Position numbers and translations under genes: made by a program. Positions 34,501-47,275 of a DNA stretch of 64,000 nt are shown in pieces. The notes below the pieces were generated by a model. It was not told the origin of the DNA, searched no databases, and saw only the letters and a list, made by a program, of their open reading frames with translations. The first letter of the stretch is position 1, and every line of letters begins with the position of its first letter. Source of the stretch: Turritopsis dohrnii (Eukaryota; Cnidaria; Hydrozoa; Anthoathecata; Oceaniidae); contig BQMF02000001.1 in NCBI GenBank assembly GCA_027922465.2, positions 248,001 through 312,000 on the forward strand. The letters are read 5' to 3'.

Positions 34501-37500
34501 TCATGTACTTAATTTACTTTTGAATCCACATGACGTCTGCTATGCGGCACGTGATTACATGTTGATTATGATGTTGTCAAAAAAGCTGACACAAGATATT
34601 AAACTACATTGAATACAGAATCCACTATGTTATATATTGGTATTTTTTTTGTATTACATTTTTGTCTCAGTGATATTAATTTTTGAGTTAATCTGGAGTA
34701 TGAGGTGGACTTTATTTATAATCAGTTGAACTTTTTTTATAAAATGCAAAATAGCAAATGAGGTGCATATTATTTTCTGTCCCTCTTTTTTTTTGTTTTC
34801 TATTTTGTTGTCTTGTTTGTTTTTTTTTTAGTTAAATTTCTTGTCCACATAGACTGTTTGTAAAAATTCTTATTATAAAACTCATAACTAATACATTAAT
34901 ATTGGTTGCCTATTAAATGATTTTTTCTTGATGTCCTTTGATGATTTGGCTCAAACCAGTTTTCACAACAGAAAAATGTCCTTCAATTGTTGTAATGATC
35001 TCGTGCTTACTTCAAAAATATTCAGGAAATGTATAAGAATTTCAGTTTTGTGTTTAGACATTCGAGACATGTTCATGGGTGTATCATTCTTCTGCCTGAG
35101 ATTTTTATCTTATTGTTTTTCCGAAGAAAAAGTTTTTGCCAAATGATTAACTCTAAAATGTTATTTTTCTATTCTTCTTTTCTTATTTTGATTTATTTTC
35201 CCTGTAGGTATAACTTATCAGAAGAAGAAGAAGAAACTGTTGAAGAATCTGAAGAGAATGATGCAAATCCTAGAACTCCGCCAAAGAAAAAAAGCATTGA
35301 TAAAAAGGTGAACATTTTGTAGTTTGACTGTCCTGAAGAAAATTGTTGTTTTTATTAATGAGTGAAGATATCGTTTAATTAAATCGATATCTCAAATCTC
35401 AAATTTTCAAAACATTGTTTTTACTTTTTTTGTAGCCACCTTCTATAGCTTCTGTGCCACCTTATACCCAAACTAAAATAATCCCTGTTATGTCACCACA
35501 CCCTATCAAGAAGGGAATGGGGTCCACAGATGAAGCAACAAACCATCAAATGTCTGTTGGACAGTATTATAAGTCAAGATACCCAATGAATACACCGGCA
35601 GTATATACTTCCACTATGCAAAACATAAAAAACTTCCAAGCTAATCCGTTAAGTAAGCCTCACATCGAATCCAATCCTCCTTTGCAACCACCCTCCACAC
35701 AAGTCCCCCCATCCAGTCAGCAGATGCATCCTGCAATGGTTAACATGAGTAGACAAGGTTTGGAACATATTACCATTGCCAACATGAAAAGACCATCGGT
35801 TGATCACCATTCACCGCCAATGAGACCCCACACCATGCCCCTTCAAATTCACGGTGACAAGCCACCCGCGCAACATATCCAAACACCATTCATGAATCAA
35901 CTTTTGAATAACCAACCTCGAGTGCATGCTCCACCTTTACAAGACCAACGAATACCCTGTTATTGCCAGGATTGCATACATTCAATTCCTCAGCCAGGAA
36001 TGTCACAGCAAATGGTCATTAATTCTGAGCGTCAAAGAATTGAAGATGAAATATTGCTACGTCAGCGGGAACTAGACTCGTGCTGGCAAGAAGATGAAAT
36101 AGATTTTCCTAGAGTATGTTGAGCTACAACTTTTTTTGTATTTGATGCTCAATTTCAACTAGAATTTCCAGCATGCACAGTGTGGTTACCACATTCTCAT
36201 TTTTTTCATTTCTAGGACTTTACAGCAATCGATCGAAAGAAAGAAAATTTTTATGCCCAAAGAAATGACTCTGGGAATTATTCTCGAAGTTCTAACGATC
36301 CTGTGAACCAAGAGAAGGTAACCACACAAATTGCTTTGGATTTTAATGGACAATTTTTATGTCTTATATTCCACCCTGTTTCCTTTTCACCATTGTTGAG
36401 TTTTGAAATCATGTTTTCCAGGATATCCTGAAGGGACGAGAAACCAAAACGTCTGCAGTACCAACTTCAGCTTTTCCTACATCAGTACCAAGGAGCCTTC
36501 ATCAAACTCCCAATGGAGCAAGTTACGGTCCTATAATGAAGACCAAAGCCAAAGCTGTTGTATCACCGTTCCCCAGGGCAGTCCCACAAAAGAAAGTGAA
36601 CATAAATAATATTGTTAGCCAGTTTTCCTACTCAAACGATCCTGACACACCACAAGTAAACTTATCTCTTATCTCTATCAACTTCTACAGAAGTCTGATT
36701 CTATTGCAAGTCCTCCATGCCTCCATTTTATTGTGTTCAAGCAAGAGTCATGGTTTTTTGTAAATGAAATAATCTCTCTCTTACTGTTCAGGATTACACT
36801 GCCAATGGCTGGCCTCAATCCGAAATGGGATCTAGAATCCCATCGTCAGAACGTATCAGTCTCTCCCCACTCTGTATGTCTGGTGTACCATCCGTACGTA
36901 ATCTTTCTACTACTCGGCTATATTATCTTGAAGTTTTGATCAACCTAGCTTCTTAAGGAGCAGTTATTCTTATTTAATTTTCAGGGAGTGCAAACCCCAA
37001 ACGACCCCGATTCTAACCAAAAGCCACTTCATCAACAGCAAATCTCCGTAGTGGCTGATGTGCCAAGTAGTGTACCTTCTGGTATGCCGTTGCAACAACT
37101 GCCTGGCAACGATAAGAAGAAGTTGAGTGTTTTGGAGAAATTCAAAGGTAGTGAACAATATCAACGGGCTCATCTTTTGCCTGCCACTCATGGTGCCGAT
37201 TCTGTGAAGGTCAGTGATGATTCAAAAAAATACTTTGACAAATAAGTGTACTTAAGAAACAAAGATTTTAAACCAATCACACAAATATGCTTCAAATTGT
37301 TTTGTTTTTACTTAATCTTTCATTTTTTTACGTTCAATGTCGTTTGACTACAATCTGTTTTGGTCTTTTAGGACTTCACAACAGCACGATGGCCCAATTC
37401 AGAAATGGGTTCCCGCATTCCATCTTCTGAAAGAATCAGCTTGTCTCCACTAACCATGTCTGCTGTACCGTCGGTATGCCACCAAAATATTTGTATAATC

Positions 37501-40500
37501 AAATCATTTAGTTCTGGTGCTAATGCTATTTTCCGTGGTTTTATATGTTGTTGACCTGTGTTTGTTTATTTTTTGAACAGGGGATTCAAACACCAGTTGA
37601 ACCTAGTTCGGCTTGTGTTGAGTTACGAGGAGATAATCAAGGAAACACCACAAGCAAACCAGTTGAGAAGAAAACCTCTATTCCTATCATCCCTGAGGGA
37701 CATCATGTGGAAACACCAGATCCTCCCCCAGAGCAGGATGCGATGCAGGTAAAGTTTTTAGTAGTAATATTTCTGTGTTGTTTTAACCTAACGCCATACG
37801 CCATACTCCTTCCTAGTATATATCATGGTGTTTTTAATTCAAGGAATTTTTATTGGGGTGGCTTTTCGAGGGCGGCGCTTATCTGCGCCCAGAAGTATTA
37901 CTTTATTTTGTTTTTTTTTATTTGATGTTTATACAAAGACAGATTCCGCAGCCACTTAGAATAATACGTATAATATATACAGCAGTATTTACACTGATTT
38001 CCAGGAATGTGCTGTGACACTGGCAATAATATATTTTAAGAGATAGGAACGATCAGGGTGTATCCTTTTATATCTGAATTGAAAGAAAACCCTTACCACA
38101 TGCCGCCACCCTCTACAAACTCAAGTTATTCAAGTGATTGGCCAGACTCTTCAACTGGATTTTTCTTTGAAGACGCCTTTGTTCGGAGACGAGCACCATG
38201 CTCTTTCACTAGAATGGTCGTCATTAAACCTAGATTTCACAGTCCCGATGTGAAGGCTAATATCAACAACCAACTTCTCTATAAATAAGTAAATGAACTG
38301 TAATTGTTTTCATATGTTTCTGTTTAGGATTATTCTCAGTTTCCTCAGTCAGAACTGAGTTCTCGTATTCCTTCGTGCGAGCGGATATGTTTGTCACCAC
38401 TGTGTCAAAGTGGCGTGCCGTCGGTAAGTCGACCTCAGTTCTCCTCTACACTTGTTTACCGCTCCGCATTTCTAGTGCTTTCCTCTTATTACTAATCTGT
38501 GCCTCACAATATTTCCGATGACTGACATTAAGAAATTTATTAAGTGCAAAAGAAATTGTTTGTTTGACTGAGCAGCTCCTATTGAGATCATGTCCTGTGT
38601 TTCCAGGGTCGCCAGTCGCCTGTTCAACGAGAAGAAGATCAACCAGCCGACAATATTGTCGTTACGTTGCGTCCGAAAAAGAAGAACATAAACAACGACA
38701 AATTAAACGACATCGTCGCCCGAATGAACATCGGTGACGGAAATGTTCCCAGGTTCAACTATGTGGAGGAGTACTCCGCCCAGGTATGCTCTTTAGCGCT
38801 TGTGATTTGTCTGGCATTCAAAATGTTTGTATCAAATTACTATGTGCATTTTTTTCCTCATCTTTCATTGATGTAGAATTACGCCCGCCCAGAAGAAACA
38901 TCAAGGATGCAATCTTACGAAAATCTAGTGTTTACGCCCTCTTGGTCCGCCAACACTTCGGTTAGTTTGTTTTCATGTTCTACTTACATTTTCTCTTTAC
39001 TTACATGGTTGGTCAGTTTTGATTTTAACGAGCGCTGCTTTGTTTTCACGTCCATCAATTAAATTCTAGGGTCTCGTAACACCGTGTGACCATTCCAGTC
39101 TACACGGAGGTGCGAAGCCGTTACGACAAATCCCAGTCGTAGAAGAAGATCCGGAAGGCCCTGTTCACACCGCTCCTAAGAATGAACTGCACAAACAGGT
39201 AAGAAAAGCGAGTGGCTTTCCAGTTACGAAAACAATGTAGATTACAGTATGGAATGATCTTCGCACGTGACGTCATTACATAATTGTATATATAGTCATC
39301 CCTCATGACGCCATCTGTTTGGACTTTTCTATAGATGATTGATGACACGCAACATGCAAAGATGGAAGGAAGAAAAGAAGAGACTGGGCGCTACAAATCA
39401 TACACGCCCCGTTGTTCGGTTGAAAATAAACCACCTGTGCCTCTTGTGGCGTCCATGGCAACAAGTCATCACGAAAATGATCAACTGGCGCGGGAAACGT
39501 ATTCAAACGCGGTAAGTCTGCGGTTTGTTTCACCGGTTGTAGTCTTGTTGCGAGATTTTAGAACTTAACACTTTTGTAATTTGCAGGTTGAATTGTCGAG
39601 TTCTTCAGACATGTATAATAACTCTGCTGAGGAGGGACGCCCTAACCATCTTCAGCCATTACTCAAGCAACACCATCCTATTCAAAATCCAAATTTACGG
39701 CGACGAAGTTCTTGGTCTTCAGGAGCATCTACGGGATCGAATCGTACCGATATCTCGACGGTCGTCAATGCCTCGACGTCGATGCATAACACTGCCCCCG
39801 GCTCACCAGACCCTGACCGGTCCGAGGATTCCGATTCGGATACTTCGGATCATGTCATTGATGATAATGCGAAAGATTTCCCGAGCTCTTTCAGCAGGAA
39901 TGGTTCTCCGTCACCATCCAAGCCTGCCCAAAACGTAGTATTTAGTCGAAATCAGAATATGCCATTACCTGCTCCACAACGTAGATGGGCTCCGCAGAAT
40001 GCCGTACAGGGGCCTCGTTTGGCACAGCGCCATATTGGACTTCCTGGACGTCCTGAAAACGATCTTTCTGATCTTAAACCTGGCAGTAAAGAAACAAAAA
40101 ATTTCATTCAAATGGCGAAGGAGTGGTTTCCCAAGCAATCCGTCACACAACCTTCTGAGTTCTCCCATCCCGAGCACATGAGAATTACGCCACATAACGC
40201 CCATCACATGATTCCACCTACTCATCAACCGCCCTTTAATCAGTTCGGATATCGCTTTCAGGATACCCAGCATATAGACCATCAGCCCAGGTACGGGAAT
40301 TATCGGCCAAATTACGATTATGATGGCGCTGGTGGTGCAAGAGGTCATCCGCAGGCGTACTATAACTACCAACATCGTCCGATGAGACCGACGCACGAAA
40401 TGCAACGCTACCATGACCCTCAACCTCATTATCATGCAAACAACATTCATCACAGAATGCTTGCGCCACACCCGGCACACCCGCCTCCTCGTATGCACCC

Positions 40501-43500
40501 AATACCTGAGAGAGATTCGGTGCCTCCTGCTTTGCATAACCCTCAACGGGCGGGTTTACCATCGGACATGCATTCCGACATTCACGAAGCTGACGTCTAT
40601 CATGGCGGTCAAGCACATCCGGCACAGTTCCAGCGTCAGATGACGAACACTATGTCGGCAGACCCGACACATGTTCATGGTTACTATGACTCTGCTATCC
40701 ACGACCCGGCTCGTCTTCAAACGCCGTATCAGAGTCAGCAACCACTGCCGTCGCATCAACAACAAACGACGGCGACTCAATCGGTATGACGAATCTTTAA
40801 ACTGTTTTGATGGACGTCAACTACTTCTCCTGATTGTGTTGGCATACTGTTGTTAGTTTCTGTTCATCATTTTCATTACCATATTTTTTTTCAGGGACCA
40901 AACGCAGTGTATAACCAGAGAGCGTTCAGCGTGACTAGTTTGGAACCGAATCGTGCGTCGCCACCACCAAACGAATCTTTAGATACCGCCAGTGTGGTTA
41001 GTTTTGCCAGCATGGCAGCGTCCAATCAAAATCTTGATGCAAAGACAGATATGATGTCATCGTTACTAAGCATGCTGGGTACCCATGATGCAGACGATAT
41101 GTCACGAACTTTATTGGCCATGTCAAACGGCGCAGACAATGTGTCCGCCATGCGACAGAGCGGGTGTGTTCCTTTGCTGATCCAGCTGATGCATAGTGAA
41201 GATTATGAGATGAAGAGGATCAATTGGGCCGTCAGGCAACGTGCAGGTAACACTTCATCTTCTAAGAAATGTTTTCGCGCATCATCTTTGAGTAGTTATC
41301 ACGTTAACCTTTCCTAAAAAATTCGTGTTATTTATTTTTACAGGTTTGGCGCTTCATAACATAGTTCACTCAAACAGCGGTGACCGACGGGGAAAAAGGG
41401 AGGTGCGAGTTTTACGTTTGTTGGAGATCATCCGATTGCACAGTGAAGCAATCCTTGCCGAGAATGACGAAAATTATCGCTTGAATCGCAGTGCGCCGCC
41501 ATTGCGCGAACATGGTCCTGGTCCGGCTGTGGCGGCTGTCATGAAACTCTCATTCCAGGAGGATCACAAAAACACCATCTGTGAACTGGGCGGCTTGCAA
41601 GCTGTAGGTGAAATACTGGCTGTCGATTATATGGCCAACAAGGATTGTCACGATCCTTACGCCATCGCACTGCGCAAATACGCCGGTATGGTCTTGATCA
41701 ACTTAACATATAACGACGCCAAAAATAAGGCGGTTTTGTGTTCGATGACAAGCACACTGAAAGCGATCATTGGACAGTTGCAGTTGACAGACGAAGAAGA
41801 TCTGGTGCAGGTGTTTGCAGGAATTATTCGTAATATCTCATGGAGACCGGATGACAGCACCCAAAAAGCGTTAAAGAACATCAACACGGTTCGGGCGTTG
41901 ATGTTATGCATTCAGAAGCTACGTACAGAAGTCTGCATACGTGCTGTTCTGAGTGCCATCTGGAATTTATCCGCCCATAATTCTGAAAACAAGGAGGAGA
42001 TTTGTCGTACGCCCGGTTCTCTGCAGTTCTTGGCGTTTGCACTTAGTTACCGATCACCCTCGAGAAGTATAATAGTTGCCGAGAATGCCGGTGGGATTTT
42101 GCGAAATATTTCGTCCCATATCGCTGTCAGTGGCGAGTATCGCAAAATATTACGTCAAGAAGGTTGCTTACAGACATTGGTATCGCAGTTACGTTCACCC
42201 AGTACACGCGTGGTATCGAATTCTTGCGGTGTTTTATGGAACTTATCTGCGCGTTGCGTTGAAGACCAGGAGTTATTGTGGGATCTTGGTGCTGTATCTG
42301 TTTTGAAAACCCTCATTCATTCCAAACACAAGTCTATATCTGCTAGTTCAGCTGCTGCTTTGCGTAACTTGTTAGCAGTAAAACCCGGCAGTGGGACGGA
42401 CACCGAATCCCACATATCGTTTCAACACCATCGCTCAAACAGTTTGCCCACTCGAACCCGACACAACCGACAAGAAAAGAAAGGTAAATCGCCTGTCGCG
42501 TCGAGGAAGCAACGTCATAATGACGCCAAAGTCGACGGACCTGTTGAAACAAACATGGTCTACTTTGATCACTACGTTGACTTATCTGCAAGACCTGTTG
42601 CAGAACACACAATTCCTAGTGTCAGTGAAGAGTGTCCGCCGACATATAATGAAGCTACGTCAGAAGAACCGACACGCCGTGTGTATGCAGACGACGGTCG
42701 ACAACACTCGTTTGAGAACATTCAACATCAAAATGATCGGTATTTTTTCCCTGTCGAGTCTTCCCGTTTGCCGATTTCCACGAGAATACACAAACGTTTT
42801 GATAGCTCCAGTTCGTGCTCGTCATTCTCGCCGAACGAAAATAAGACGAGCAAGTTACCATACGTGTCGGTGAAAGCGATGGTGAACGAAACTTCCGAAC
42901 CGAAAAGTGAAATGGAAGAAAAGTTCGCCAAGTTGGACATCAAACCCAATGAAGAGAACGAAGAAAATAAGACGACAAGTTTAGAGAGAAAAACCAAGGA
43001 GGAGAAAATCCCAAAAGAGGAAAAGAAAGTGTCACGTGATGAAAAACGTAATCAAGTGGAGATGAAGCCATACGAAGACAGTAAGCTCTCCATTGTGAAA
43101 GACGCCGTATTGATTTATGTCGGAACTCCGAAGCTTCCCGCCAAACCCAAAAAAGAGAAGAAACAAAAACAAGTCACTCCAAAATTGTCAACAAAATTCA
43201 AACGAAATTCCCACAAAAAGTCCAAAGACTCTTTATGTTCAAAGGATTCACTGAGCGATAAACCAGAAATTGAGAAAAACAACGATCGCGAAAAGCCGCG
43301 TGGTGGAGGGAGTGACGACAAAAAGGAGAACATTTGGATTAAAACAAAGGAGTTCAAGCAGAAACTATTAAACAAATCTCATTCGTCAGATCTTGCTTTC
43401 GATAAGAATCTGATGTATGCTTCTACCAAGAAATCCCCGTTTGATATCTACTCTATGTCCAACTTTCCCGACCGCGTTGCTAGCGACCAATGTTTGACCA

Positions 43501-43979
43501 TGTCCGACCGACGTTACAGGGACGTCATGCCGGCTTTCCATCATGCGCATCACCATCATCACGGAAGCTTTTCCTCTTGCGAAAGTCACATCAACGACGA
43601 GAAAATCTTTTCCCCCAACCAACATGTCGGCGGTAATGTGACGCAACAACGTGAAATGAATTTTGGTAACAATGGCAACCAAACTATGGTGCAGCCGTTT
43701 TATTCGCCTCAAATTGGTCACGAGTACCACAATGCACAGCGAAATTTCTTTCAACCGAATCGCGCTTACCACAGCAACCAGAACATGTATTCCACGACTG
43801 TTCAGGGAGCGATGTCCGGCGATTCGCATATCGAATTCGCGTCCGAAAACGAAAAGAAAACGAAAACGAAAAAAAGTCTGTTGAAAAATCCGTTACGAAA
43901 ATCTAGTGATAGCAAATTCTCGTTGAAAGGAAAGAAGAGCGAGAAGAAAGTGAAGAAGAAGAGTGAAGACAAGGATTGA
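31520..43979 (+). CDS. APC: adenomatous polyposis coli protein (APC), 18 exons
   Basis: Exons: 31520-31535, 32557-32605, 35208-35307, 35436-36113, 36216-36317, 36422-36655, 36792-36893, 36985-37209, 37372-37473, 37581-37748, 38328-38423, 38607-38783, 38877-38960, 39070-39198, 39335-39511, 39587-40783, 40895-41246, 41344-43979. Phases agree at every junction, giving about 2207 residues. APC scaffolds the beta-catenin destruction complex and binds microtubule tips. The armadillo domain is at about 1255-1675 (DDMSRTLLAMSNGADNVSAM, MRQSGCVPLLIQLM, AVLSAIWNLSAHNSENKEEI, CGVLWNLSARCVEDQELLWD) and matches APC closely. The 1200 residues before it are low-complexity and include repeated SRIPS modules. 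The 530-residue tail is Lys/Ser-rich, with PPTY at 42636-42647, SRLP at 42762-42773 and SKLP at 42849-42860. No N-terminal coiled coil, no FSRxxSLSSLS-type 20-aa repeat and no SAMP motif are seen. The frame is open upstream of the chosen ATG in exon 1, so a further 5' exon is possible. Confidence 0.93.
36216..39198 (+). repeat. tandem two-exon modules inside APC (SRIPS units)
   Basis: First exons of the unit: 36792-36893 (34 codons), 37372-37473 (34 codons) and 38328-38423 (32 codons). They encode D-[YF]-[TS], then SRIPSSERISLSPL or close variants, then VPS. Each is followed by a second exon opening G-[VIR]-Q-[TS]-P (36985, 37581, 38607). Exon 38877-38960 (SRMQSYENLVFTP) followed by 39070 (GLVTP) is a diverged fourth unit. 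Exon 36216-36317 (DFTA..., 34 codons) may be a fifth. All exons of the units are phase 0 at both ends. Confidence 0.85.
38058..38288 (+). other. open frame in APC intron 10, possible alternative exon
   Basis: In the intron between exons 37581-37748 and 38328-38423, a frame runs 76 codons with coding-like composition (ENPYHMPPPSTNSSYSSDWP and on) and a stop at 38286-38288. The sequence before it lacks a good acceptor. It could be an alternative terminal exon or a decayed module copy. Confidence 0.3.
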
Positions 43980-44108
43980 GGATTGATTGTATTTTTATAA
44001 TTTATGCAGAATATCTTTTTGGTTTGTTACTGGTGTATACCATAATCTTCAAGGGATGTTTCGTTCCTTTTCCCCTGATTATGAAGATTGCTAAGCCGTT
44101 ACGCAAAG

Positions 44109-44114
44109 AATAAA
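44109..44114 (+). terminator. APC polyadenylation signal
   Basis: AATAAA 130 bp after the APC stop codon; a second AATAAA lies at about 44143. Position and spacing fit a 3' UTR end. Confidence 0.5.
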
Positions 44115-44767
44115 AAAACCCCAAAGAAACGAAACGTAGCGGAATAAATCTAACTAATTAAGAGAACATATGCCTTCGGTGTAAACCTTGTTAAATTTGT
44201 TTGGGTCAGTGAGGCTCAGTCTATGCCTCGTTCTTTCAAATACTATTGTAAAACTTTTGTAAATGTTTGCTGGTCTTAAATTGGAAGACAAACAGGCACA
44301 ACGCAAGAAACGATCGAATTCTTCGTAGTGGTCTCTTACGAGCTCCTTACGAGCCCTTGCAGGCATAAGGATTTCTGCAAAATCAGCTGAAGCATGAAAA
44401 ATGAAATATTTTATGACATTTTTGAAATGCGAAATAAACTTTGTAGGCATGATCTTTACTGGGGGTCTTTTTGGATAAAAAAAAAGTTTTTCTCAATTAA
44501 ATATTACCATTACCATTTTCTGTTCTTTTGTGGAAATTTTGAGCCCTTATTGGGCTTGTAAATGCTGAAATATTGAATTTTTTCTCTCAGAATTAAAAAT
44601 TAGCTTTGAAAAGTACCCAGTCTCTAGTTACTACAGCCAAAAAAGTGCCTAGCACCACGAAGGTGAAGGCCAGTTTATCAAACATTCGCTCTGTTTTATT
44701 TACGAGTAAGTAATGTACTTCCCACCCATCAGTTTTTCCAAACGAATTTTTCCAAGTAGGACATTAA

Positions 44768-46065
44768 AGGAGTGGTATCATGAAAATTTGAAAAAATTTT
44801 TTTTCTTCGTATATCCCTTGTTTTAATGTAGATACTACAAAATAAATTTAATTTGGAAAAAAAAAGTCTTTTTTTCGCTATAAAATGCCACTTTAAAACA
44901 TAGGCTTAAAACGCTGAATAAATTAGTAATAATTATGTGACGTCATTGAAGAAGTTATATTCAGTGTTGATGCGATGTTTTGCATTCAAATCGAGCGAGT
45001 GTTCTTTGAAATTCAAGCAATAACTAAGTAATTTTTTTAAATCTAATGAAAAACATGGTTATTTGTGCTGCTGTGGGATGTGACAGTGACTCAACCAAAG
45101 GGCAGAACATTAGTTTGCTTAGATTACCTAAAATTCATATTTAAAAAAAATATGGATTGCAAAGTTGAAGCGAGGCCAATCTTCCATCTTTACGTCACTT
45201 ATATTTTAAAGAATCATGTTTTGGAAGAAATTTGGTGGTAAACATGTTATAAGGAGTTTTACTTTAATGTTTTATCTACACTTTTCGTTATACATAGGTG
45301 AACTTTTACTTTCTGTGTGCAAGTGTTTTTTCGATTTTTGTTTTCGTGTTTCTCTTCGAACTGGGCATTTGAATATTATTCCGTTTCACCGATTATTTCA
45401 TTATTGTTTTCATAGAATGAACTATTGATTCTTGAACTCCTGCACGGAAAACGGAAAATTGGAAAAACGTTAACTTTCAATATATGAATTTTACTACGAT
45501 CAATGATCAACTCAATATTGCATGTATTTTTTTTTTTTCGTTTTGATTTGTACAAAAAATTATTTTGAAATTTATCGTCTTCGATCGCATAAACTTCTTT
45601 GCAACACATTTGCATCACTGTTTGTTGCCAACTCTCTCCGGTAAAGCATTTTTGTCATCAAAATCATCATCCGGACTTCTTCATGTTCTTTACAGCAACT
45701 GGGTCAAAACTATATTGCTCAAACTGCTAAAATTCTCTTTGAAATCCTTGAATAAAACTCATTGCTACATTCTTCATCTTCGCTGAGAACATCTGATTCC
45801 TCTTCACTTGAATTCCCACTCATGATTTTTGAAAACATGAGAAACTAATACGCTCCTTTGCACTGACATAACAAGTAAAAATAAATGAAACTTCTTCAAT
45901 GACGTCACACGCTTTTCATCAGAAAAAAAGACGGGGGTTTATAAAAAAATTAAAAACTCAATATCTTCGGAAGTAAAACGTTTTTAAAAAAGCTTTAACG
46001 CAGGTTAACTATACATTTTTTAAACTAAAATTTGTTATAAAATTTGAAATGACGATACCACTCCT
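44768..46065. mobile_element. TTAA-flanked transposon with THAP remnant
   Basis: Flanked by TTAA (44764-44767 and 46066-46069). Inverted ends AGGAGTGGTATC on the left are mirrored on the right, with weaker pairing beyond. Both strands carry broken coding fragments (see 45055-45209). The flank just before it, AGTAGGACATTAA, also precedes the element at 46231. Confidence 0.7.
45055..45209 (+). pseudogene. broken THAP-type zinc-finger fragment
   Basis: An ATG frame reads MVICAAVGCDSDSTKG and on to LLRLPK, the opening of a THAP finger (C-x4-C and the later L-P). A stop then falls at 45142-45144. The next frame continues with IWIAKLKRGQ, the W-and-basic middle of a THAP domain, so a one-base shift has broken it. 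THAP domains bind DNA in P-like and other transposases. On the opposite strand, near 45600 and 45800, fragments read MSGNSSEEESD and CCKEVYAIEDDK. Confidence 0.6.
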
Positions 46066-46230
46066 TTAAACACAAAATGACATCATATTTCATTCCAAAA
46101 GAAGATTAATGTACAGTATACTCTTAATAGTAATCCACTTTCTCCACACTTTCTCTCTGCGGTGGAGAATAAATTATATACAATATGAAAGTATAGGATA
46201 AACAAATTGTGTGTTTGAGTAGGACATTAA

Positions 46231-47275
46231 GGTTACTGTAAAGGAAAAAATTGGTAAAAATCACATTTTCTGATTTTTTGATATTATTATAGAGCGGAGC
46301 TTAATTTTCCATATGCAATAAATCTTTTTTGTCAAAAGTGTTTTTATTTCCCAAAATACGAGGAAAAACCGTTTTTGAGAGAAAATTCTGCAGGAGGATT
46401 TTAAATAAAACATGTAAACATTGATCCTCACCTTCAGTATGCATTATTAGAATGAATGAACTTTGTAGTTAGAAGCTTATCATCGTGTTTCTTATTGAAC
46501 AAACAAATCAAATATTATTATTAAAAATTTTACGCCATGAACAGACAACGCTATCGAAAAAACGCATTTCCTGCCAGTAGAAAAAGAAAACGAAAAATGT
46601 TTTTTCTTTTCCATTTAGTTGATCTAATTAGTCATTGCCATTAGATTGTTGAGAAAGAAAATTTATAACAATAGAGCACCATTCCGCATGTTTGTTCATC
46701 ATGCTGAAAGTTTCCAGCTGAGTAATTTTTTAAAACCGCGTTTTCTCAAAATTAAATTTATGTAAAAATTCTACCAATAAAGAGTTCCTGTGACACGAAT
46801 ATTTATCGAATTGCTAAAATAATTATACCCACGTGATCACAACAGACTGTAGAACAAAACCGTGTCACAGTTTTTGAAATAATTATGCCAATCAAAAATA
46901 AATCGTTGCTTTAGCTTTGGAGTTAGCATAATTATGTTACTTAAAACTTCTTTCATCATAACTTTTGAAAGACTTAATTATTTAAAAAACGCTGACACGG
47001 TTTTTGAGTTCGATCTTTTGAGAACATGATGCAATAATCTTTAGAAAGAAATTTCAAAAATCTGTGTCACAGGAACTTGTCAAACACAACTACAAACTTT
47101 TTTGTTTTCAGCTCAAATTTCCAAAAAATGATTAATTTACCTTTTTGCAAATTAGACCATCTTTTAGAGGAAAAACAGAGCTTTTCAGAAATATATACTT
47201 TTATATAATAATTGTTTAAAACTTGGGAGTTATTGTGTAAAAACCAAAGGTGTGCATTTTTCCTTTACAGTAACC
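46231..47275. mobile_element. second TTAA-flanked element
   Basis: Flanked by TTAA (46227-46230 and 47276-47279) with perfect 19-base inverted ends GGTTACTGTAAAGGAAAAA. No open frame of size. Internal stretches with TCCTGTGACAC / GTGTCACAGGA also pair with each other (about 46786 and 47063). Confidence 0.78.

Noticed and set aside
39965..40546. 193-codon minus-strand open frame
   Set aside because: Lies opposite the largest APC repeat-rich exon; an antisense shadow of His/Pro codons.
42391..43829. open frames in other registers of the last APC exon
   Set aside because: Overlap the well-supported ARM and tail frame and have no domain signal.
44042..44090. stem-loop after the APC stop as a transcription terminator
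   Set aside because: Arms pair only about eight bases; not a known eukaryotic terminator signal.
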